Assembly (NCBI GenBank): GCA_036850595.1
Contig: CM072152.1
Location: forward strand, 14,955,207 to 15,019,206
Source of the DNA: Rhyacichthys aspro
Taxonomy: Eukaryota; Chordata; Actinopteri; Gobiiformes; Rhyacichthyidae
Length of the DNA stretch: 64,000 nucleotides
Direction of reading: 5' to 3'
Numbering within the stretch: position 1 is the stretch's first letter; each line of letters opens with the position of its first letter. A program made the position numbers and the translations under genes. Positions 13,035-26,031 of this stretch are shown here, piece after piece. The notes beneath the pieces are model-generated. The model did not search any database. It had not been told where the DNA came from and saw only the letters and a list, made by a program, of their open reading frames with translations.

Positions 13035-16000
13035 GTTAGCTGCAACACACAAATCCTGTATGAAATGTTTCTGAAGAATTTTGGAAGTTTCTGAGCCGGG
13101 GGATATCTTATGTTAAAAAGTACTGCAAAAAAGTTTGTCAGTAAGACTTTGTATAGTTATAGTCTATAGGTTCCATCCTGATCCAAAGATCTGTGTGTTT
13201 GCTTCAAGATAAGTACAGAAACCCTAAAATTATATCTTCCTAGTGTCAGGTTAATTAAATAAAATTTTTGTCTGGTAACCTCCAGCTAGAGACTTAACAT
13301 TATTTTATACTGAATATTCTGTGACCTGAAAAACCTTTGTTGGCGAGTAAATAAGTAAATAAACAAATACATACCTAAAGACACTAATTAGTTCAATGTA
13401 AAGTGAGTCATGTCTAAAACTATTTAAATAATAAATCAGTGATGTCTAAAAGGAGCTAATATACAGTCATAAAAAGTGGGCTCTCAATTTTAAAGGCTAC
13501 CACGTGACCAAATTCATTCATCTTAGATCCTTTTTTCAGGCTTGTATTTTGGACATTGGATCCCCCCTTTTACTGTACTCTAATCCGTACAGGTAGTGAT
13601 AGTATAGTGGTATCAATGGATAGAACAACCATTAACAGTGTACATTTCCTGATCATGTGATATCCTCATGTCTGCACACCTAACATTTCACAGCATTACA
13701 CCAAGCCTGATACAGATATCTGAAATAAGATGTCAACTGGTGATATGGTGCAGTTGAATCTGATTTCATTTGCAAGTGCCAGTCAGGAGGTGCACTGTCC
13801 CCGCATTGTCAGCAAACATTGAGACAGTGAGAGGCGGCTCATTCAGACACACCAAATTGCCTGGTCACATCAACCAACACCTTATGGTCCCTCAAAAAAG
13901 TAAAAAATAAGAAGCTGTGAATAATTTAGCAGCTGTGTTCCTCTTGCTGCTCTCAGAGGTCAGAGCCTCTTTAAATGATGACAGGAGATGGATCTGGCAA
14001 TACCTGTAACGTGTCTGTCTCCCTAGGACTCACAAACCTGGGCACCACTAGGACCCTTACTGCAGCGTCACTTTTACAGTTTGCAAATATTTCTTTTCAG
14101 TTTAGCACAAATAAAAACAGTTTGTAGAGGAGGCATTTGACATAAGGCAAGTGAAAAAAATCCGAAAAGAATAGGAACACAGCAACCCGTGACAAAGGAC
14201 AGAAAGACAGCTGGGGTGGAAGAGGGAGCGAGGGATCATCCAATCGGGATGACAGGGGCAACGGAGAGAGGAGAGGAAAGGGGGGAAGATAGTGAAGCGA
14301 GACATCGATGACCTTCTTTTAGCTTTTAAACCAAGCTGTTCGTGCCGTCACATCACTCAGAGACAAGAACACCTCCTATACCCTGCTGCTGCGACATGAA
14401 CATGACAGCAGCTGTCTGATATACTGGACAATGCTCTCTTAGACACACACCCTAAACCCTAACCCTCTTATAGTGACATCTGTGAGTGCATCTATAGAAA
14501 AACTGCCTGTTTTTCATGTGTTTCTAATCCGACTTGCCCGGTTAAATTAGGATCATGTATATTGCAACATATAGCACAGAGATGATATGGACACTGGTTT
14601 ATCCAGCTTTAATTGGCCTTTACATGAATCCCATAAGTAAATAAAAAGTGCAATGCTTTTCCCCAGTTTCCTATAATATAACACAAAATAAATACAATGG
14701 CATTTTTTTTATCTGGGCAAATCCAGCTTTATAAACAAAACATTTCCACACGGTTTGACCTACACTTTAAAAATACTATTTTATAAAATTAATTTAAAAA
14801 AAAACGTTATCAATTTACAGATAAGAATCTACAAATGCACAGTATATCTAAGGCTTTGTTGTTCTGCCCTGGGTCTCTCCAGTGTTTGTGTCGTTAGCAT
14901 CTGTCTCATCTGCTGGATAAATAAGTGATTCTATTACAGTAACAAATCCTCCTGTATACCAGACACATCGGTTCTCCTTCTCTGAGTTCCACTTCTTAAA
15001 CCACAAGTTATGGGCCTCAGTTATTTTTATCTCGCGGTTAACACAACATTTTATTTATCCTGCCTGGGTGAGCTGGTAAACCCAAACTGTCTGTCTTTGT
15101 CTGTCTCCGGGGGAAAAGAATTTCAGGAGGACAAATCATTTATCAGTTGTGCTTTTTTTACAGAGTATAAAGTATAAAGCAGGCAAGTAGTTTTCTTGTA
15201 GGACACCTAAAAGGACTCAATACGTAATCTGTTACAAGACCTGCACAATGTCACTAAAACACTTAAAGCTAAAGTTACCCAATCCATTCAATGTGATACA
15301 AAGTCCCCAGTGTACATTTTGTTTAAGATATGATAATTTGGATATTATAGGCTGCAGCTTTTACTATTTCTATTTTTAGATTTCCTGTCTTTTTTGTTGT
15401 ACATCAAAAAGCCTTTAAAAACAGCCTGCATTTTCACCAAAGAGCGACAGTATATATTTAGGAGCGCTGAAGCCCGTTTATCTACGAGGTGAAAACACTG
15501 CAGAATGATGTGTTGTAAAAGCACCAGTCAGGCCGCCCATGGATTTTAAGAATACACTGACGCTGCTTAGCTGGTGACTTATTATGTGCTGCGTTCACTG
15601 GCCAGACTGTAAATCTTCACTGGCCAAACTTACTTCCTTTCTCATTTTCACTCCATAGATCTTTTCCTAATGTAGTGCTTTAGCATATTTCTGTCCCCCT
15701 CATGTCTCACTTTGTCTCATTAAAATTTTGCAAAATAATCAGAGCATGATTTCATATCAGAAATCTTTTAACCCATCTCTTTCCTATAGCTTTTCACACA
15801 CTCCACTGTATCTATTGTCTGCGGGTGAAAGTAACAGTGGGTATCATAGAGTCTGAATTATTCATGTAGCTCAGACACTGCCCATGTGTTTTAAATAGTG
15901 GTTATAGACCAAGACGCTATGAATCATTCATCACAGACGATTTAAGTCTGCTGTTAATTAACCCTTATCCTTTTTGCAATAATATGGAGGAGGTCAGTGA

Positions 16001-18231
16001 CTGGCCCCTGCCTCACCTCTCAGACCACCTGCTTCTTAATTTTTTCTAAATCCCACTTCTATGTTTCACCACCGACGTAATTCTTACATTGATATAGGAA
16101 AGTTTTCTCAGTGAGAAGTGGTGTTTTTCAGTTTAAAGTGCATTCTGTGTAAGCTAAAAGAATTCCTGCACCATATCTGGGGTGTAGTGAGTATGTAAAA
16201 TGTTAAATCTGCGAGCGTGAGAGTGTGAATTGTGTGTATATGTGTAATTGCCGTGACGAGACAAGATGTTGAGAAGGCAGCGGAGCATGTCGTCAGAGCG
16301 CTTGAACGCACCACGGATGGCCCGCAGAGAGGAGGAATGAAGGAAAGACAGAAGGAGGTAGAGGGACGGGGGGAGTTAGAGACAGACAAAAAGATGAATA
16401 ATCAATGTCTGTTGTTAAAACAATAAAACTCTTTTTATTTCCCCTTCTTTTTTGTGATACTGCATGTCATCCTGATTTCATTATCATTCTGGTAAAATGT
16501 GTTTGTTAATGAGATTAAAAAGGGTGGTATTGTTGGGGTTAAATACAAATGAAAAATATAAAATAATGACTTCTAGATAAATGGGGTGATATCTTACATT
16601 TTTGTTCTGTCTTTACCTCTCGTATGTTAGAAGTCTAAAAACATTACTGATAGCTGAACTGTACAAATATAAAGCATTATATTAATTTCTGCATGTTCCA
16701 AACCCTGAAATAGAACTGTACTGTATTAATCTGAGCCTTCTAAGCACTACTGTGAGCGTCTAATCATAGTCTTGTATCTCAAGACAGGAACAAATGGTGA
16801 CTCATTATGTTATATCACCTTGTATGATGCATACTTGAATTTGCCTTAAAACCCTTTCTGCTCATTTCTGCAGAACATTCATGTATTAAAAAAGGTGTCA
16901 GAAGAGGGGGGCAGAGAGGAGGGTAGTACTCCAAGTCAAGTAAGCAGCAATTTAATTCCAGGTTAGTAGTTTGCAGACAGACAAGCATGAGACCACAGTT
17001 TGATATTCTGCAGTATCTTAAAAGCACTGTCCTGACATTGCTCACACACCATCCATCACTAAAGCTGTTAAACATGTCCAGCTTGTCCACTACTGTGTCC
17101 TCTGCAAAGGCAAAAGGCAAGTTGGTGATTCTATGGACAGTATATCGTTGACAGGACCTGGGACTGATGGAGCATGTGTGTCTGTGACAGGCAGGGACGG
17201 AGGGTACGCAGCGTAACCTTTAGAGTTGGAGCCACAGGAGCATGACGGCTGGACTCCAAGGCAACAGTGAGACGGTGAGACGGTGAGAGGGGTGTGGGAG
17301 GTTGTCGGAAGGAGAAAGTCGACAGGTAAGGGAGAAAGCAACTTCATTGTATTAATGTCATCTCCTTTATTGTCTGTTTTGTTTTTTCTTCCTGTGTCCC
17401 ACTGCAAACACTGCTGGCAGTGATGAGGTCACATTAAACACTCCCACAAACGCACAATTTGAGAAATACAATATTTTTACAATATTGCGTACAGAGATTT
17501 TAATCGACATATTCCCTGTGATATAAAAACATTCCGCCATATGCACTGCAGTTATATTTACTTCAGATCCCAGCAACATTAACTTTCATAAAATAACATA
17601 GTGCATAACATAATAGTGCAGCCGTAAATAGTAAATAAGGATTAACATGGGACTAGAATGGAGAATCAAACTCCAGTGAATTCCATACAAACAAGTCCAG
17701 GAGGATGATCAAACCCAGAACAGTTCAGATCATCCAAGCCACCGACGTCTCCAGTGTGCATAAGGTACTTCTTGCGCAGTGAGTCTATACACAATAAAAC
17801 AATCACCTTAATTATTGTACTAATGCATTTTACGCTTTTAGTCATATAAGGGAAGATCCAATGACAGTAATTACACGCAGAGACTTAATTACTCTTGTTC
17901 AGCAGCACTGATGTTAATTACTTTTTCTGTCCTCACATACGTTCAAGCACACGTCCACTGCATATTCAGTGCGTTTCCGCCTATTTACACTTTACACATG
18001 CATGCCAGAATGTCTCCCTTTAACACTTTTCTCATTAGGATCTACAGTACCAGCCGTGGTGAATAATTTATAGATATCGGAGTAAGGCTGGGGCCGTGCA
18101 TGTCCAGTCCAGGTCCCTGATGGGAGTTTTTAAGCTTTTCTAAGTCACAAGGGTCCTGCTGCCAAGTCTGTCCAATCTCCTGTTCATTTACTCTGACAGG
18201 TCACACATGCACAGAGTGTGTCCACAGTGGC

Positions 18232-18252
18232 GCACACACACACACACACACG
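18232..18252. repeat. (CA)n microsatellite
   Basis: About ten uninterrupted CA units, beginning after GTGGCG and ending at CGCTGG. Confidence 0.9.
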
Positions 18253-21200
18253 CTGGATAAATATCAACACAGACCTATTTGCATCTTACACATTTTGAAC
18301 AATATGTGCAATTCAAATCTATTCAGGTACATTTTGTGCAACTATTTTATTTTAAGTGGTAAATGAATAAATTGAACCCATCACTCTTGAGTATATTAAT
18401 AAAATAAAAAGAGTTAAAAAGTTCTATAATCAATTTGTTTTTTATTGTTTTACTTTGTTCATCCTACTTTTTACATTACAGTTGCCAGTTTAGGTTACTT
18501 TGGGTTTATAATCGTATGTGGGCTTATGTGTTTGTTGTTAACGAGCTACTACTCTGCTTTTGTTCACAGCAAATTGCTAGAACATGTTAGTACCACTACA
18601 CAATCATCTAGAAGACATCCATAAGATCCCACACAATTAAAGCATGTCCCATTTAGTCCCATACAGTCCTACTCTGCTTGGACGTAGGCCTGTGACTATG
18701 ACAAGCTCCGCTGTCTGCTCAGATCTCTCTCTGGCTTCAGGCGAGGATGGGGAGGAATGCTAAGGAAGCAAGATAAGCCAACCATACAGTTGCACAGCGC
18801 TGTGTGTATGCATTGCCAACACCACACAACTCCCCTTCTTTTCCCAAGCATCCACCCGGCCTGCTGAGACCCAGTGTGTGTCAGCCAAGCAGTGGAGCAT
18901 CGCTTCAGCCCACTCTACCTTTCCCATGTTTTAGCTTTGCTGTCCTTCACTCATCTTCCTTTCTTCGCTTTAGTTTCCATCCAGTTGTACTTTTTATGTG
19001 ATCTCTTCAGTTTGTGCGGTTCGGGTAGATGTGAGGCAGGACACAAAGAGAAGGCGCTCAGAAGGAAAGAAGAGAATGGGGACTGATGTATATGTGGAAA
19101 AAGTGGAGAGTTTATGGAAATCGGCGTTTGTGGTGGCTACAATTACAAACTTTTAGTTCTACTGGAGACTAAATACAAATAATGAATGTGAGAAAGGACG
19201 GTTGTCTGTCACTGTGACTAAATGGGGGTTGTCTTCACGTGTAAATCAGCAGCCCCCCTATGATCTGTAACAAAATAAGTTGTTGAAAATGAATGAATGA
19301 ATGAGTACTGGATCATGGTTTAGGCTAGATTGGCTTGAGTAATGCTGCTTGTTGCTACTTTTGCAAAACAAATGTAAAATGTATTAGCATGAACATGATT
19401 TTGGTGCTTGAGTTATATATAACATATAGCACAATATGTCCTTAGTCCAGGCTACAGTAAAGACACAGTGGAAGCCGGCTGGAGGCTGGAGAAGAGGCAG
19501 TTTGTAACAGTTGGAAGGAAGGTATGAAAAAGTGTAAAAAAAAAAAAAATGCAGAAGAGACAGTACAGGGATGTCTAGCCAAGCCTGTGTGTATTTGTGT
19601 GGATATGTGTGTTGCCATTGGACTTGTCTGCAGCAGGTGTCAGCTGAAGGAGGAGGCTCAGAGGCGGAGACATGGAGGAAGAAGGCAATTACTGTTGTGG
19701 AGCGTTTTTGTTTTGTTTGTGCAAGCGGCATTGTGTGGCCCGCTGTTAATGAGGCCTGCTGAGCTTGTTAATAATGAATTGGGGAAAAGGTGACATGGGG
19801 GATGGGGTCTGCGTGCGTCTTTTTGGGAAGGGTCGTCTCATGAGAGCGCGCTGACATTCTCGCTGCTTGTCCCCAGACTCAAACTATATCATAGAACTGT
19901 CTGATATTGATCCGGACACACACTTGTCTTTGTGCCCCTCTAATTTAACCTTTATTCATCTTGGCCTGTGTCCAATTCATCTCTTTATTCCACAACAAAT
20001 CATTAGAAAGTGACACCCGGTCTAACTTTTTTAGACAGTCGATATCCATACTCACATACAATACAACTGAATGTTTAACGTGTACAATTATGTATATGTA
20101 TGATCTAAGATTTCAAGTTGTTAAATCTTCTAACCAAGGCAATGTTGTTCAAAAAGTTGTGGCATATATTTGTACATTTGAAGTATGATGTCACACATGT
20201 TTTACAGAAATCCCCTTTAGTTGTAACACCCTTTACACTGCCTCATTAACACTGAGTGAAAAAAATTACTCAGTTTACAGCATGTTTAACACTGAGCTCC
20301 TCTCAGCAATACAGCTACTTTTATTGTTTAATTACTGCCTAGTATATTATATGGGTGATACTGGCACTGGAGATATTTTTATATTGGCCATACAGCTTCG
20401 GTTAATAGCTGGTGACTAATTGTCCCTCTTTCAGCCTCTTCTTGCTTCTCTCATCCTTGAAGCTCCTCACTGTTGTGGCGTCCAGTCAGGTTTTGTGGCT
20501 GACCACTGTGATAACAACACACACACCTGTTTTAAAGTAGTCATCTCGGCCCGAGGATGTCTTAGTACATGTTTTGGTGGGATGTATGTGTGTCTTGTGC
20601 AAGGAAGGGTAGAAGAAGAGAATTATTACTGCCCTCTCTTTGGTGTCCGATGCAAGCCCCACAGATTCCTCCAAACTAACACCTCCCTAAGGAGCTTGGA
20701 TCAGACAGTCTGACTCAGTGTGCCATCGTAGCTTTAGGTTAGCATGCACCAAAGAACAAAAACCACTGGTGCTTAGCTTCTCCTCTTCCATTACATTCCC
20801 TCTTTGTCACTGTCTTCGTTGTGAATACACTCATGCTCCCATTTCTCCTTTTATTCCTGTGACGTACTATCTGACTGTTAATAGGCTCTGTCTTTTCCTT
20901 TTCTCCTGCCTGCCTGTTTGCTTTAAAAGGTGAATACTTTCAGCATTTTGCTTTTTTCTATGTGTAGCTGTCTGCTTTTGACACTTTCCTCTGGGCTCCA
21001 TAAAGCCTTTCTCCTCTCTGCCTCGCTTGCTCTCACCTCCAGAGAGATGGTGGCCAAAATATACAGTCTTGTGTTAAGGAAAAACAAGCTTCTATGCCTC
21101 CCTCCAGCCATTTAGCTTTTCACTCATCTCGTGTCGGCTTTCATTTCTGTCCTTTTCTTTTAGTCATTTGTATCCAGGCGGCAAGAGTGCAGACGTGAGG

Positions 21201-22659
21201 AGCCTTCTCCTTACAACTTATTACTTAATTTATTTGTCTCATCCTATTAACCACATCTCTTATCCCAAAGTGACTGACAGACTGATTGATATTGTAAGGA
21301 CATTAAAGTCTATGTTTGTGAGGCAGTACATATATCATGTGTCCTTTATAGCAGCTTTTTATAGTGTAAGTCAAACACTGAGCTATCTGCTTGAACAAGT
21401 TTTACATGTGGTAGCCCTGAGGGGGGTTTCTTATAGCCTACTCGATGGTCCCTGATTGCTCTGTCCCTCTGGGGTGAGGCACAGGAGAGCCCAGTGGACC
21501 GCTGAAGACCTTGTCTATTTCTATCGCTCTCTAATCGTGTCCCACACTCCTGACACAGACGGCCCCCTGGTGCCATGACTGACCCCTTCAGTCAGCTCGC
21601 ATCAGGGCGATTGACAGCTATCAGTCACTGTCGGGACGGCTGGGTGACAGGGTGGAGCAATGAGAGATGTCCCTGTACATCAATATGTTTGAGTGGCGAA
21701 ACAGTATTGTATTTAACAGAGGCTCACATTGTTGAAACAATAACCATATTCTTCACCAGATCTCATTAAGAGCCTGCTTGAGATTTAGCTCCGTTGTCCT
21801 GTTTTGAGTTGTTTTGTATTTTCTCAAAGGTGCGTGTGTTGTTGCTGGTAAAGGATTCTTCCACTCGCCTTTGTTTGTTGTGTGGAAGCAGACACATCCA
21901 TTGTTTATGTGCATTATAAATCTCCAGTGCCACGATGCCTCTAATGACATAGCTCCCTGATCAAACCTCTCTGTTTATGCAGCTGCAGGTTACAGCCACA
22001 TCCCTAACCTCCAAAACTGGGCATAGTGCAAGGTAACAATTTACAACAACATTTACTCAATAATTCATTGTATGTCATAATATATATATATAAATATAAA
22101 TATAAATATTGCACAATTTGTAAAGAAATCAGAACAATCATAGACCTTAAAGATGTAGTACACAAGCACACAGAGACACAGATTGCTTTATAGAAAAAAA
22201 GGACTCATGTGGCTAGATATTTGCAGTACGTTGGAAAAACTATAGCTATAATTTAGGCAGCTAAGCTCCCCTAAAACACTACAACAACAACATCACTTTG
22301 TACTGCCCCAGCTTCACTCAACATTTCACCAGCTCAGTAACATTGACCAGACAAATGGTTTTTAACAATTCTGTCATAGTATTTGCCTTAATAAGCCATA
22401 CAAATTGTTATATAATGTGGTTAATCTTGGGTATTAAAATGGTCTTAAAATGGTAAGTGGAATACAATACAATAATATGAACATGAGGATTACCTCTCAT
22501 ACATAACTGCCTATTTCTGAAGAAACAAGCATGTAGAAAAGAAATTCCCATTTAAATCACCTTCTAAACTCAGGTTCTCCTTAATCATTTTAAGTCATTA
22601 CAGTGAATAGGCTGTATCTAATGTCCCTCATCATCTACTTTACTTCACAACTAACCAGC

Positions 22660-22880
22660 ACTTCTTGTTGAATCGACGTATTAGCTTGCCCAGCAATTCA
22701 TCATTACACACTATAAAAATCCTATTAAATAAAGACAATACAATTAAGACGGTGATTTATATGGCTGCAAATTAACATATCAATAAGCCTTACAGGAAAT
22801 GTCTCATTAATTAGTCTTCCCTTAATTGGCCCTGAATGCCATTAGCGCACTGTGCATGCCTTCATTAATAACATTAGTGT
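22660..22880. promoter_or_regulatory. AT-rich block, possible conserved non-coding element
   Basis: The block carries several TAATTA/ATTAAT/TTAATTGG cores of the kind bound by homeodomain proteins, mixed with non-repetitive complex sequence (CTGAATGCCATTAGCGCACTGTGCATGCC). It has no coding potential. It resembles developmental enhancers, but conservation cannot be judged from one sequence. Confidence 0.2.
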
Positions 22881-24179
22881 ATGACCGGGATCCGCATGGT
22901 CACATTAAGATTAGTTTAACTGTTGTCGCCACTTAAACCGACTGATATGACACCCATGCCCGGCTGAGGCACAGGATGGTTGTTCTTTGATCGATGTTGC
23001 ATGGCACTGTGAGTAGGGTGTGAGTGGCTTGAGGTGAGCTGGAGGGGGGCGCCCAAACCTCCTACTGGTGCTGATGAAGATGAATGAGGTAACAAGACAT
23101 GACGGAATTGCTTTTGCAAAGGGGGGGTGGCCCTCCGATCGCTGTATGGTGATATTGTGTTGAGGGCGGCAAAAGGGGCAAGTTGATTTATTGTTCTAGC
23201 AGATAACCAGCGTTTTTACCTCCCCTCCCAACTCATTCAGCGAGACCCTTCAGTGTTTAATTACAGCCTCCCAAGCCTTCTCCATCCTCTCATCCATATC
23301 CTTATTAGAGAAGAATAGTACCACATTACATCCAAAGAGGAGCACAACGGTACAATATCTATATGAGATAGAGCCTGAGGATAGGGGCTCTTCTGTCCAA
23401 AATGTCACAAGCATGTAATCGTGCATTCTATTACAACCTGATGGTCACAGAAGCAGGGTGAAAGATACATTGCAGGCAGGTCTGTAGAGGCCTGAAGGTC
23501 AAAGGAGGAGCGAGGGGACCAAATAAATCTGTGAATTCCAGCAGAGGAGATTAAGATATGTACATAATGGGCAGGGGGTGGTAGGGGTAACAAATGAGGA
23601 AACCAGGCTTTCCTTAGAGAGAAATACAGAAGGAGGAGGGGTATGGATATGTTAAATGGTGTTGCAGGCCTGGGTGTAAGGTGTAGCCTTGTGGCCCAGC
23701 CTGATGAATTCATAAACGGTCTTTGGGGATAAGGAGGAGCAAAGGCTGTGTCAAGGGAAACTGTGACAAAATAAGGGAAGTAAAAAGACAAAGATTGAAA
23801 CAGAGCGTGTACAAAGAGAAAAAAAAGTCCATCAGGTTACAGTCAGAGATTATTAATAAAACGTGAATAATGCTAGCCAGCTTTACTCCTAAAACTTGGC
23901 AGATATCTGCTCAGGTCTACATTAGTGATTCTCTGCAGGAAAAAAGTAGCAGAAGCAGATGAAGACGAAGAGAGGGGGTGCATCACCCCACACAGTTTAT
24001 CACTGCATTGCCATTCGCTCTCTGAAACATCAGCCCATTAAAACATTCATTGAGCTGATTAAACTGCAATAAAATCTAGCAAAATTTGCACTGACACTTT
24101 CAGTGCATGATTTATTTGGCCCAGGTTTTGAATATCGCTCATCAGCTTTTGGACCAAGCTGAGGGAACAGGCAGCTGCT

Positions 24180-24194
24180 GCTGCCACCTGCTGG
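24180..24194 (-). promoter_or_regulatory. CTCF-like motif
   Basis: The minus strand reads CCAGCAGGTGGCAGC, matching all 15 positions of the vertebrate CTCF core CCASYAGRKGGCRSY. It lies 1.8 kb upstream of the pfkm start codon. Confidence 0.45.
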
Positions 24195-25076
24195 TTGAAT
24201 TTGCGCAAAACATTTTCAAATAATCTACCTGTTTATATGAGTGGCATCTAATTAAACTGGGAGGAGTGGAAGAAACATTTAATGCATAAAAATGGGTTCT
24301 CTGTTGAAGCATTTTATTATTATTTTTTCAAACGATATTTAAGTGAAACTATGTAAGTTTTTAACCATATATCCTTAAAATCATAAAATATTTTGGAACC
24401 CCTCTGTCAAAGACAGTGCATCAACCATTCTATGTAACTCCAAGTGGTTGAAGGTTTACGCTACATCCCATATGAACTCTCCACACATCTATATTTACAA
24501 TTAACCTCCCCATTTGAGTTTGCAGCAGAGTAGACGACAAAGACTCCATAAGTAGCTAATTTGTGAAAAGCTATAGATAGTGCTGTTTTGAGCCATATAG
24601 TTTGTGACACACAGTATGTTGTGTTAATTTTGTCCAGCAAGACAACTGAATGGATTACCTGAAATTGGGTTTATTTATTGGTTTTTGCCTTTTGAGAACA
24701 CTACATGTCATTTAGCCCACCAGGGAAGCACTGTGTTGAAAACTATTAGAAAAAAAGAACCTCCCAACATGTGGGATTTATGCAAGATGTGCACCTTTTG
24801 TATACAGTGAAATGAATGGACCATTGGAGGCCCTTTGGTTTCACAGTACAATGTGCTCTGGTATGGGAGTCATTTGGCTCCGTAGCTGCATGGCTGCCTA
24901 TAGTGGCTTAGAAATACTTATCACATTGTACCACACTTTGTTCAAGCATGTGCTGAATTTCAACTCATCAAAAAACTGTTTGAAGGGCTGTAATGTGACA
25001 GAACTGATACTAAAAATAAATTTAGTGCCACAATGACACTGGTCTCCAAGTCAAAGTGGTCAGCAACATGAAGCCA

Positions 25077-25127
25077 ATATATATATATATATATATATAT
25101 AATTATTATTATTATTATTATTATTAT
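25077..25127. repeat. (AT)n-(ATT)n compound microsatellite
   Basis: About 12 AT units followed directly by about 8 ATT units, located 0.9 kb upstream of pfkm. Confidence 0.95.
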
Positions 25128-25818
25128 CTTTTTGACCTTTGTGTTGTCTTTTCCAGAAAACTCTAAATTTAAATACTCTAATAGCTGTGTGAGAGTGTGA
25201 AGGGTCCTATCGGCTCATAGCCAAAGATCAGATAAGACTTAAGTAAACTTAGTAAACCAAGCTGCTTTGTATAGATATAAGGATGTGTGAGAAAGAGAAA
25301 CAAGTACTGTGAATAACGAAGGAGATGAGGGTCAAAATGAAGAACAATGCTTGAGAAAGTTTTATTTTGTAGAGAAGGTTTTTCATGTGAGTGGCATGGC
25401 TTTGTATATGTAAACGTAATGTGTACTTCATGGATACTCGAGTAGTAATGACCTTGAGTGACAGTTTGGTTGTCACTCCTCAGGTGGTGATGATGTCCCG
25501 GCATCTATAAGGGAAGGTGACAGGAAAAATGGTAAGCAAAATATTACAGAAACAATATTCAAAACTACTGGCAAAGTCTCTTGTTACTTTCTGTCTAGTA
25601 CATTTTACATGTGTCTTGCAGTTTTATGAAAATACAAATATAGTCAACAGGCATTACTTTTTGCCATGTTTATATGTCTTGTCTGTATGCAACTTGTCTA
25701 TTTAAGAAACAATACTCAGACCTCAGACCATTCAATATTATCACTAGTGTAAAAAACAGTTAGAAAAATTAAATCAACAAGGACTAGTTTGGTAGAGGAT
25801 TGCTTTTAATAGACTCTG

Positions 25819-26031
25819 TGCACGTGACTCTGTAAATGTATCCAAAAGTGCTCACATAACTAGGCGTGCCTGCCAACCAGTAAGTTAAGCCGTGCACTTT
25901 TGCCACAGCTATTACTTTCCGTGCAGAGTCAGAGGTGGTGAGAAGCTGCTCGGACAGCACTCTCTGCAGCAGAGTAAAAGGCTCTTTACACTCAAAGCTT
26001 GTGTCTTGCAGCCTGCTTCAGTTCAGGAACC
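25819..26031 (+). promoter_or_regulatory. Putative pfkm promoter and 5' leader
   Basis: The 210 bp before the pfkm ATG contain an E-box/HRE-type CACGTG at 25821-25826. Acceptor-like AG sites occur at about 26011 and 26020 (TGTCTTGCAG, CTGCTTCAG), so the start codon may lie in a second exon with an untranslated first exon further upstream. The transcription start is not determined. Confidence 0.3.

Larger units (their letters stand above)
8301..25890. other. Gene-poor intergenic region between c1ql4 and pfkm
   Basis: I find no recognisable protein or RNA gene in these 17.6 kb. Open frames up to 128 codons occur (for example 23405-23791, minus), but they show no domain, codon pattern or splice context that supports them. 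Contents that can be named are a hAT-like MITE (10115-10463), weak candidate exons (11072-13034), simple repeats (17268-17288, 18232-18252, 25077-25127), a perfect MEF2-type site CTATTTTTAG (15370-15379), a CTCF-like motif (24180-24194) and an AT-rich possible conserved block (22660-22880). Confidence 0.6.

Noticed and set aside
14450..14466. CCCTAAACCCTAACCCT, telomere-like repeat
   Set aside because: Fewer than three units; too short to be a meaningful interstitial telomere.
17268..17288. GTGAGACG repeated three times
   Set aside because: Very short tandem repeat with no context; noted only as simple sequence.
23405..23791. 128-codon open frame on the minus strand
   Set aside because: Low-complexity Pro/Leu/Ser content caused by purine-rich plus-strand DNA; no domain and no neighbouring exon.
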